From positions 1-12,655 of the forward strand of contig DATEOK010000438.1 of the NCBI GenBank assembly GCA_035274225.1: 12,655 nt of DNA. Reading direction: 5' to 3'. This DNA comes from Dongia_A sp035274225. Its GTDB lineage: Bacteria > Pseudomonadota > Alphaproteobacteria > Dongiales > Dongiaceae. The notes below the pieces were generated by a model. That model did no database searches. It was not told the origin of the DNA and saw only the letters and a list, made by a program, of their open reading frames with translations. The position numbers and the translations under genes were made by a program. Positions 6,660 to 12,655 of the stretch are shown piece by piece; positions within the stretch are counted from its first letter, which is position 1; each line of letters begins with the position of its first letter.

Positions 6660-6694
6660 TTGACACTCAAGTCTGTTTAGAACAAAAAGGGAAC
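6660..6694 (+). promoter_or_regulatory. SOS promoter with LexA box ahead of imuA
   Basis: GAAC (6680-6683), seven bases, then GAAC (6691-6694) is an exact match to the alphaproteobacterial LexA operator, GTTC-N7-GTTC read on the other strand. A consensus -35 box TTGACA is at 6660-6665. With 16-18 bp spacing the -10 would fall at about 6682-6689, inside the LexA box, though the sequence there is only a weak -10 match. LexA binding would then directly block RNA polymerase. The box lies 21 bases before the imuA start. This explains damage induction of the cassette. Confidence 0.78.
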
Positions 6695-6715
6695 GAATAA
6701 GGCGGCTGCGCGACG

Positions 6716-7540
6716 ATGAATGCTCGGATCGACTTGGCCCAGTTAAAACAGCGCATTGCCTGCATCCCGGCTTTGCGGCCGGAAGCCCGTGTCTCGGAAG
6801 CGCGGCTGTCCACCGGGCTTCCCCCGGTCGATGCCTATTTAGGTACGGCAGCCACCCCCCTCGGCGCCGTCCATGAAATTGCCGGTCACGGCGGCGATGA
6901 AGAGCAAGGTGCCGCTGGAGCCGGCTTCCTGGCCTTGACCCTGAAGGCCAGCGCGCCGACCGGGTGGATCGCCTGGGTGACGCAGGAGGACGACCTCTAT
7001 GCTCCCGGTCTCGCTGCCTTCGGGCTCGATCTGCGCCGGCTGATTCTGGTGTCCGCGCGGCGCGATGCGGAAGTGTGCTGGGCGCTGGAGGAAGCCTTGC
7101 GCAGCAAATCCTTGGCCGCGGCGGTGGCGGAGGTTGGCGCTCTCTCGCTCAACGCCACGCGCCGCCTGCAGCTGGCGGCGGAGCAGGCCGGCATCCCCTG
7201 CTTCCTCTTGCGGCGCTGGCGCACCCAGCAGCTGGCGCAGCAACAGCGCGCGCAACCGATCGCGGCGGTCACGCGCTGGCGCATCTCTCCCCAGCTGCAT
7301 CCGCGTGTCGCCGATCAAGCAACCATGCCGGAGCTGGGGCCGGCGCAGTGGCGTCTCGATCTCTGGCGCTGCCGCAACGCGGCGGCGGCGTCCTGGATCA
7401 TGGAGTTCGATCATGCTGATCAACAGCGGGTCACGGCGTTTCCTGTCCCTGTGGCTGCCGCACTGGCCGACCGATCAATACCGGCGGCGCCAGCAGCGGA
7501 AGCAGAGCGGGCAACGGCCACCCTCCTCCGTTTCGGCTGA
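6716..7540 (+). CDS. imuA: ImuA, SOS mutagenesis accessory protein
   Basis: A 274-residue cytoplasmic protein of the ImuA family, distantly RecA/SulA-like, working with ImuB and DnaE2 in damage-induced translesion synthesis. Recognisable parts are LSTGLPPVDAYLG (31-43), GAVHEIAGHGG (50-60), where RecA relatives have their nucleotide-binding turn but no intact GxxxxGKT is present, GWIAWVTQEDDLYAPGLAAFGLDLRRLILV (83-112), and the family C-terminal landmark WRLDLWRCRNAAAASWIMEFDH. The start at 6716 follows the LexA box by 21 bases with an AAGG element upstream. The last ~128 bases overlap imuB in another frame. The tail after EFDH is Ala-rich and poorly conserved in such proteins, so the long overlap is plausible. 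Gene order imuA-imuB-dnaE2 strongly supports the call. Confidence 0.9.
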   Translation: MNARIDLAQLKQRIACIPALRPEARVSEARLSTGLPPVDAYLGTAATPLGAVHEIAGHGGDEEQGAAGAGFLALTLKASAPTGWIAWVTQEDDLYAPGLAAFGLDLRRLILVSARRDAEVCWALEEALRSKSLAAAVAEVGALSLNATRRLQLAAEQAGIPCFLLRRWRTQQLAQQQRAQPIAAVTRWRISPQLHPRVADQATMPELGPAQWRLDLWRCRNAAAASWIMEFDHADQQRVTAFPVPVAAALADRSIPAAPAAEAERATATLLRFG

Positions 7541-8969
7541 GGGAGCGCTCGTCCTGTCGGCGCAGGTCGGCAACCGCCTGGAAATCCACGCGGTGAACCC
7601 AGCCGCGCGTGCGCTTGGGCTGAAATCGGGCGTGGCAGTTGCCGATGCCCGCGCCTGGGTGCCGCACGTGGTCGTCGTCCCGCTCGATCCTGACGCCGAT
7701 GCGGCGGATCTGAAGCGCCTCGCCGATTGGGCCACGCGCTTCTCGCCGCTGGTCGCGACCGACGGCGCCGATGGCCTGATGCTGGATATCGCCGGCTGCG
7801 CGCACCTGTGGGGCAGCGAAGCGCGCATGCTCTCCGATCTCGACCGGCACATGCGCCACTTCGGTGTCCATCACCGCTCCGCCGTCGCTGACACCATCGG
7901 CGCGGCCTGGGGCGCGGCGCGCTTCGGCACAGGTCCGAACCAGATCGTACCGCACGGTGAGCAGCGCACCGCTTTGTCCGAATTGACGCCAGCCGCGCTG
8001 CGCCTTCCGGAAGAGCTATGCGCGCAACTGCAGCGGCTGGGATTGAAGCATGTCGCCGATCTCTGCGCCCTGCCGCGCGCGGCGCTGGCGCGGCGGTTCG
8101 GCGCCGTGCTGATGGACCGGCTTGACCAGGCGCTGGGCCGGCTGGACGAGACGCTGTCGCCGCTGCTGCCACCGCCGCAATGCTATGTGCGGATGGATTT
8201 CGCCGAGCCGATCGTGCAGCGCGCCGATATCGACCGCGCGCTCGATCTGCTGCTGAAGCGGCTGACGGAAGCGCTGCGGCCGCATGAAAGCGGACCGCGC
8301 AAGTTGGACCTCTCCTGTTACCGCTTGGATGGCGAGACGCAGCGGCTTTCGATCGGGACCGCGCGCGCCAACCTCGATGCCGGACACCTGTTCCGCCTGT
8401 TCGAGGAAAAGCTCGACCAGCTCCGGCCCGAAGACGGCTTCGAGGCCATGCGCCTGTCCGGCCGCGAGATGGAGCGGCTGCAGGCGCACCAGCGCGACTT
8501 CGAAGCCGGCGGCGCGGTGCGCCACGATCTTGCGCCGCTGATCGATCGCTTGAGCAACCGGCTGGGCGAGCATGCGGTGCATCGCTTCGAGACGCGCGAG
8601 AGCCACATCCCCGAGCGCGCCGTACGCCGCCTGCCGCCGCTGGCCGAGAGCCCGCGCCTGCATTGGCCCAAGGCAGCGCAGCGGCCGGTCCGCCTGCTGC
8701 CCCATCCCGAGCCGATCGATGCGGTCGCGCCGATCCCGGACGATCCGCCGGTGCAGTTCCGCTGGCGTCACGTGCTGCACAAGGTGCGCGCGGCCGAAGG
8801 CCCCGAGCGCATCGCGCCGGAATGGTGGCTGCCGGGCGAACAGGATGCCGAGATCCGCGACTACTACCGCGTCGAAGACGCCGACGGCCGCCGCTTCTGG
8901 CTCTACCGCGCCGGCCTCTACCAGGCGACGCCGGCGCCGCGCTGGTTCATGCACGGGATGTTCGGGTGA
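7413..8969 (+). CDS. imuB: ImuB, catalytically degenerate Y-family polymerase homolog
   Basis: A 518-residue protein related to Y-family DNA polymerases that links the beta clamp, ImuA and DnaE2. The N terminus, RRFLSLWLPHWPTDQYRR (8-25), lacks the metal-binding Asp that active polymerases have there. DGLMLDIAGCAHLWG (120-134) keeps one Asp but lacks the usual acidic pair. This fits a non-catalytic adaptor. Later landmarks are a helix-hairpin-helix-like stretch (LQRLGLKHVADLCALPRAALARRFG) and the C-terminal ESHIPERAVRRLPP. QRDFEA at 360-365 is where a clamp-binding motif is expected but is non-canonical. The start at 7413 has GGAG seven bases upstream and lies inside imuA, so the two are probably translationally coupled. 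The reading frame is open much further upstream (from 7065), but that part shadows imuA. Confidence 0.9.
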   Translation: MLINSGSRRFLSLWLPHWPTDQYRRRQQRKQSGQRPPSSVSAEGALVLSAQVGNRLEIHAVNPAARALGLKSGVAVADARAWVPHVVVVPLDPDADAADLKRLADWATRFSPLVATDGADGLMLDIAGCAHLWGSEARMLSDLDRHMRHFGVHHRSAVADTIGAAWGAARFGTGPNQIVPHGEQRTALSELTPAALRLPEELCAQLQRLGLKHVADLCALPRAALARRFGAVLMDRLDQALGRLDETLSPLLPPPQCYVRMDFAEPIVQRADIDRALDLLLKRLTEALRPHESGPRKLDLSCYRLDGETQRLSIGTARANLDAGHLFRLFEEKLDQLRPEDGFEAMRLSGREMERLQAHQRDFEAGGAVRHDLAPLIDRLSNRLGEHAVHRFETRESHIPERAVRRLPPLAESPRLHWPKAAQRPVRLLPHPEPIDAVAPIPDDPPVQFRWRHVLHKVRAAEGPERIAPEWWLPGEQDAEIRDYYRVEDADGRRFWLYRAGLYQATPAPRWFMHGMFG

Positions 8970-8995
8970 TGCTAGGGAGGATGACATTTCCCTCT

Positions 8996-9099
8996 CCGTC
9001 ATCCCAAGGCTTGGCCTTGGGATCCACGAGTTCGCTTGCCACAACTCGGTACTCCCCATCGAAACTCGTGGATGGCAAGGCCAAGCCTTGCCATGACGG
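8996..9099. repeat. Composite inverted repeat of two palindromic stems, imuB-dnaE2 gap
   Basis: Two 37-base arms (8996-9032 and 9063-9099) are inverted copies of each other with four mismatches, separated by 30 bases. Each arm contains its own perfect 10-bp hairpin: ATCCCAAGGC-TTG-GCCTTGGGAT (9001-9023) and ATGGCAAGGC-CAA-GCCTTGCCAT (9072-9094). The four differences between arms are CC/GG versus GG/CC, so each stem stays fully paired. The element fills most of the 151-base gap between imuB and dnaE2. It could fold as one long hairpin or two short ones, and may modulate dnaE2 expression or be a mobile palindromic repeat. No U-run follows it, so a simple terminator is unlikely. Confidence 0.85.
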
Positions 9100-9120
9100 G
9101 AGAGAGTGCGGGGTCCTTAG

Positions 9121-12100
9121 ATGACCCTCCGCCCTATTGAGCTCCAGGTCACCACCAACTTCTCCTTCCTGCAGGGCGGGTCGCGGCCGCAGGAGCTGGC
9201 GGCGCAGGCGGCGGCACTCGGCTATGAGGCGATTGGCGTGACGGATCGCAACACGCTGGCGGGAATCGTGCGCGCGTTCGATGGCTGCGAGCAGGCAACG
9301 CAGCAGATTGCGCCGGTGCGACTGATCGTCGGGTGCCGGCTCGATCTCACCGATGCGCCGAGCCTGCTGTGCTATCCGGAGGACCGCGCGGCCTATGGCC
9401 GGCTTTGCACCCTGCTCACTCTCGGCAAAAGGCGTACGGAAAAGGGCAAGTGCGTACTGCACTACGCCGACGTGCTGGATCATCGCCTCGGCCAGCAGTT
9501 GGTGGCGCTGGCGCCGGAGGAGATCGACGAGCAATTCGCCGTGTTCCTGAAGACGTTCCGCAGCGATGTCGGCAAGAGCGCGCATCTCGCCATCAGCCAC
9601 CTCTATCGTGGCGACGATGCGCGGCGCATCCGCCAACTCGCCGAGCTCGGCGCCGAGCATCGCCTGCCGCTGATCGCCACCAACGACGTGCTCTATCACG
9701 CGCCGGAGCGGCGACCGCTGCAGGACGTCCTGACCTGCATCCGAGAGCATGTCACGATCGAGGAAGCCGGGTTCAAGCTGCAAGCCAATGCCGAGCGGCA
9801 TCTGAAGTCGCCCGACGAGATGCAGCGGCTGTTCCGGCGCTGGCCGCAGGCGCTGGAAAACGCCGCGCAGTTGGCCAATGCCTGCCGCTTCTCGCTCGAC
9901 GAGTTGCGCTACGAGTATCCCAGCGAACCGGTGCCGGATGGGCTGACGCCGCAACAGCATCTGGAGCAGCTGACCTGGACGGGCGCGGCCAAGCGCTATC
10001 CCGAGGGCCTATCGGACAAGGTGCGCGAAACGCTCACGCAAGAGCTGGCGCTGATCGGGCAATTGAACTACGCGCCCTACTTCCTGACGGTGCACGACAT
10101 CGTGCGGTTCGCTGAGGGCGAAGGCATTCTGTGCCAGGGCCGCGGCTCGGCGGCGAATTCCGTTGTCTGCTATTGCCTGCGCATCACGGCGGTCAACCCG
10201 ATCAAAGTCGACCTGCTGTTCGAGCGCTTCGTCTCGGCCGAGCGCAACGAGCCGCCGGACATCGACGTCGACTTCGAGCACGAGCGGCGCGAAGAGGTCA
10301 TCCAGTATATCTACAGGAAATACGGCCGCCATCGCGCCGGCCTCGCCGCCACGGTCATTTCCTATCGCCCGAAGAGCGCCCTGCGCGACGTCGGCAAGGT
10401 ATTCGGCCTCAGCGAGGACGTGCTCAACCGCCTCTCGAAAGCGGTCTGGGGCTGGGGCGAGGAAGACATCGTCCAGAAGCACATCCGCCAGGCCGGCCTC
10501 GATCCCGATGAGCCGCGCTTGGGCCAGGTGCTCGCCCTGGCAGGCGCACTGATCGGTTTTCCACGCCATCTGTCGCAGCATGTCGGCGGCTTCGTCATCA
10601 CCCGCGGCAGCCTGCACGATTATGTGCCGATCGAGAATGCGGCGATGGAGGACCGCACGGTCATCGAATGGGACAAGGACGACCTCGACACCCTGCGCAT
10701 GCTGAAGATCGACGTGCTGGCGCTCGGCATGCTGACCTGCATCCGCAAGGGGTTCGACCTGATCCACCAGCATTGCGGCGGCGAGAAGCTGACCCTCGCC
10801 AACATCCCGCCGGAGGAGCCGGAAGTCTACGACATGCTGTGCAAGGCGGATTCCGTCGGCGTGTTCCAGGTGGAGAGCCGGGCGCAGATGAGCATGCTGC
10901 CGCGCCTCAGGCCGCGCAATTTCTACGACCTGGTGGTGGAAGTCGCGATCGTCCGCCCCGGGCCGATCCAGGGCGACATGGTGCATCCCTACCTGCGCCG
11001 GCGTGACGGATTGGAAGAAGCGGACTTCCCAAGCAACGAGCTGCGCGAAGTCCTCAAGAAGACCTATGGCGTGCCGCTGTTCCAGGAGCAGGCGATGCGC
11101 ATCGCCATCGTCGCCGCCGGCTTCACCCCGGCGCAATCGGACCAGCTGCGGCGAGCGATGGCGACGTTCCGGCGCAACGGCACCATCGGCACTCTCAAGG
11201 AAAAGTTCATCGACGGCATGATCGCCAAGAACTACACCCGCGATTTCGCCGAACGATGTTTCAAGCAAATCGAAGGTTTCGGCGATTACGGGTTCCCCGA
11301 AAGCCACGCCGCCAGCTTTGCCCTGCTGGTCTACGTCTCGGCCTGGCTGAAATGCCGCCACCCGGCCGCCTTCGCCTGCGCCATCCTCAACGCACAGCCG
11401 ATGGGCTTCTATGCGCCGGCGCAGCTGGTGCGTGACGCGCGGGAACACGGCGTCGAGGTGCGGCCGGTCGACGTCAATGTCAGCGACTGGGACAACACGC
11501 TGGAGCGAGCGCATGACGGCAGCCTGGCGCTGCGTCTCGGCTTCCGTGAGATCGCGGGCTGCCGGCAGCAGGATGCGGCGCAGCTCGTCAGCGCGCGCGG
11601 CGACGGCTATTGCACGCTGCATGAGCTGTGGCGCAAGAGCGGCCTCGGCCCCGCGGCGCTGGAAACCCTCGCCAAGGCCGACGCCTTCGGCTCGCTGTTC
11701 ATCGATCGCCGGCGCGCCTTGTGGCAGATCCATGCCCTGGATGACGGGCAGATGCCGCTGTTCGATCCCGATGAGGCCTCGCCGGCCGCACGGGAATGGC
11801 CGTCACATATTCCGGCGGAGGATCTGGCGGCGCCGCTGCCCGCGATGAGCCTGGGCGAGCAGGTGATCGAGGATTACCACGCCATCGGCATGTCGCTGCG
11901 CGCCCATCCGGTCGGGCTGCTGCGCGCGGCGTTGGACCGGCTCGGCGTCACGCCCAGCAGGTTCCTCGCCACCGCCAAGGACGGCCAGCGGATCAAAGTG
12001 GCCGGCATCGTGCTGGTGCGCCAGCGTCCCGGCACGGCCAGCGGCGTCATCTTCATGACCCTCGAGGACGAAGGCGGCATCGCCAACATCGTGGTCTGGC

Positions 12101-12351
12101 CCAAGGTGTTCGAAACCTATCGCCGCATCGTGCTCGGCGGCCGGATGGTCATGATCGAAGGCAAGCTGCAGCGTGAGGGCATCGTCGTTCACGTGGTGGC
12201 CGACCGCGTGACGGACATGACGCCGCTGCTGCACTCGCTCCATGAGGAACAGCCCGACATCAGCCGGGTTGTGGCGCGCGCCGACGAAGTGAAGCGCGCC
12301 ACCACCGGCGACCAGCGCCTGCTCCGCCTGCGCAGCCGGGATTTCCACTAG
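9121..12351 (+). CDS. dnaE2: Error-prone DNA polymerase DnaE2
   Basis: A 1076-residue C-family polymerase, full length for DnaE2, that performs damage-induced, mutagenic translesion synthesis with ImuA and ImuB. The N-terminal PHP domain (~1-270) begins ELQVTTNFSFLQGGS, where proofreading-type PHP domains have metal-binding His residues, so nuclease activity is unlikely. The palm carries PPDIDVDFEHERREEV with catalytic Asp382 and Asp384, and KIDVLALG with Asp531 as third catalytic residue. Further landmarks are GRGSAANSVVCYCL, HVGGFVITRG, FQVESRAQMSMLPRL and VRPGPIQGDMVHPY. An OB-fold lies at ~958-1030 (IKVAGIVLVRQRPGTASG...), and the end SRDFH is typical of DnaE2; the replicative C-terminal tau-binding extension is absent. 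The start at 9121 gives the family N terminus but has only a weak ribosome binding site. No second LexA box was seen in the gap, so it is probably read from the imuA promoter. Confidence 0.95.
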   Translation: MTLRPIELQVTTNFSFLQGGSRPQELAAQAAALGYEAIGVTDRNTLAGIVRAFDGCEQATQQIAPVRLIVGCRLDLTDAPSLLCYPEDRAAYGRLCTLLTLGKRRTEKGKCVLHYADVLDHRLGQQLVALAPEEIDEQFAVFLKTFRSDVGKSAHLAISHLYRGDDARRIRQLAELGAEHRLPLIATNDVLYHAPERRPLQDVLTCIREHVTIEEAGFKLQANAERHLKSPDEMQRLFRRWPQALENAAQLANACRFSLDELRYEYPSEPVPDGLTPQQHLEQLTWTGAAKRYPEGLSDKVRETLTQELALIGQLNYAPYFLTVHDIVRFAEGEGILCQGRGSAANSVVCYCLRITAVNPIKVDLLFERFVSAERNEPPDIDVDFEHERREEVIQYIYRKYGRHRAGLAATVISYRPKSALRDVGKVFGLSEDVLNRLSKAVWGWGEEDIVQKHIRQAGLDPDEPRLGQVLALAGALIGFPRHLSQHVGGFVITRGSLHDYVPIENAAMEDRTVIEWDKDDLDTLRMLKIDVLALGMLTCIRKGFDLIHQHCGGEKLTLANIPPEEPEVYDMLCKADSVGVFQVESRAQMSMLPRLRPRNFYDLVVEVAIVRPGPIQGDMVHPYLRRRDGLEEADFPSNELREVLKKTYGVPLFQEQAMRIAIVAAGFTPAQSDQLRRAMATFRRNGTIGTLKEKFIDGMIAKNYTRDFAERCFKQIEGFGDYGFPESHAASFALLVYVSAWLKCRHPAAFACAILNAQPMGFYAPAQLVRDAREHGVEVRPVDVNVSDWDNTLERAHDGSLALRLGFREIAGCRQQDAAQLVSARGDGYCTLHELWRKSGLGPAALETLAKADAFGSLFIDRRRALWQIHALDDGQMPLFDPDEASPAAREWPSHIPAEDLAAPLPAMSLGEQVIEDYHAIGMSLRAHPVGLLRAALDRLGVTPSRFLATAKDGQRIKVAGIVLVRQRPGTASGVIFMTLEDEGGIANIVVWPKVFETYRRIVLGGRMVMIEGKLQREGIVVHVVADRVTDMTPLLHSLHEEQPDISRVVARADEVKRATTGDQRLLRLRSRDFH

Positions 12352-12370
12352 TCCCCTCGTCCACTACAAC

Positions 12371-12403
12371 CCGTCATCCCAAAGCCAAGCCTTGCCATGA
12401 CGG
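12371..12403. repeat. Collapsed copy of the palindromic repeat after dnaE2
   Basis: A 33-base element starts with CCGTCATCCCAA, the outer end of the left arm at 8996. It finishes with GCCAAGCCTTGCCATGACGG, the outer end of the right arm, which closes at 9099. The terminal CCGTCAT/ATGACGG can pair. It looks like an internal deletion derivative of the 104-base element, joined near a shared CAA(G) sequence. It lies 19 bases after the dnaE2 stop and could fold at the end of the cassette transcript, but no U-run is present. Confidence 0.7.
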
Positions 12404-12461
12404 TGGTGACGTGGTGAGGACGTGCGTTATGCTGCTCGAGACTCACTCCCGGGGACCACAC

Positions 12462-12655
12462 ATGGACCAATCGCACATCGCACAGGCCGCCGACTTCCTC
12501 TGGCGCACGCGCATCGAGCAGCGGCGGATCGAGGCACTGCCCGATCATCTGCGGCCGCGCAACCTCGCCGAGGGCTATGCGATCCAGGACGCGATGGTCG
12601 CCAGCGCCGCGCAGCCGGTCTCCGGCTGGAAGATCGCGGCCACCAGCAAGGCCGG
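12462..12655 (+). CDS. 2-keto-4-pentenoate hydratase/FAH-family protein, 5' part only
   Basis: The first 64 residues of a gene cut by the window edge. AADFLWRTRIEQRRIEALPDHLRPRNLAEGYAIQDAMV followed by VSGWKIAATSKA is characteristic of the N terminus of MhpD-like 2-keto-4-pentenoate hydratases, members of the fumarylacetoacetate hydrolase superfamily, which act on 2-oxo acids in aromatic-compound breakdown. The metal-binding and catalytic part lies beyond the window, so the substrate cannot be judged. The start at 12462 is preceded by a GGGGA element; an in-frame ATG at 12429 would add 11 residues (MLLETHSRGPH) that do not look conserved. The gap of 110 bases and the collapsed repeat separate it from dnaE2, and it is probably not part of the SOS cassette. 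Confidence 0.75.
   Translation, partial: MDQSHIAQAADFLWRTRIEQRRIEALPDHLRPRNLAEGYAIQDAMVASAAQPVSGWKIAATSKA

Noticed and set aside
8996..9099. CRISPR-like or terminator interpretation of the repeats
   Set aside because: Only two inverted arms, no direct repeats with regular spacers, and no U-tract after the hairpins.
10009..11733. 574-codon minus-strand open frame inside dnaE2
   Set aside because: Antisense shadow; dnaE2 in the other strand has intact polymerase motifs throughout.

Overview
This 12.7 kb window of high-GC DNA looks like chromosomal sequence of an alphaproteobacterium, possibly a Rhodospirillales-like lineage. The main reasons are a DUF1489 gene (a family essentially restricted to Alphaproteobacteria), an imuA-imuB-dnaE2 mutagenesis cassette preceded by the alphaproteobacterial type of LexA box (GAAC-N7-GAAC), and short imperfect palindromic intergenic repeats of a general kind common in that class. 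The genus assignment is inference only.

Layout. (1) 1-520: no convincing gene; an isolated perfect DnaA-box-like 9-mer, a possible weak promoter and a small hairpin abutting a ribosome binding site. (2) 521-2652: a two-gene chromate-resistance operon, a rhodanese-ChrB_C fusion protein followed by a long-chain ChrA transporter, with an ATGA start/stop overlap. (3) 2649-3110 (-): DUF1489 protein, whose stop codon interlocks tail-to-tail with that of chrA. (4) 3190-3711: a small predicted lipoprotein of unknown function. (5) 3695-4000 (-): a truncated remnant of an isochorismatase-like cysteine hydrolase. (6) 3994-5623: a RhlE-type DEAD-box RNA helicase behind a near-consensus sigma70 promoter. 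(7) 5627-6502 (-): a secreted, Gly/Asn-rich then very acidic protein with its own rho-independent terminator. (8) 6660-12351: the SOS mutasome cassette imuA-imuB-dnaE2, with a LexA box ahead of imuA and a palindromic repeat between imuB and dnaE2. (9) 12371-12403: a collapsed copy of the same repeat. (10) 12462-end: the start of a 2-keto-4-pentenoate hydratase/FAH-family gene cut by the window edge.

How the genes work together. ChrA exports chromate, and the rhodanese-ChrB_C protein is its usual accessory partner. ImuA, ImuB and DnaE2 form the damage-induced translesion synthesis machine: DnaE2 supplies catalysis, ImuB (a Y-family relative without the usual catalytic residues) is the clamp-contacting adaptor, and ImuA is a RecA-like accessory. 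The remaining genes look like independent single-gene units. The least explained items are the secreted acidic protein divergent from the SOS cassette, the lipoprotein at 3190, and the palindromic repeat family whose two stems differ by compensatory base changes. I see no clear evidence of a wholly new multi-gene system.
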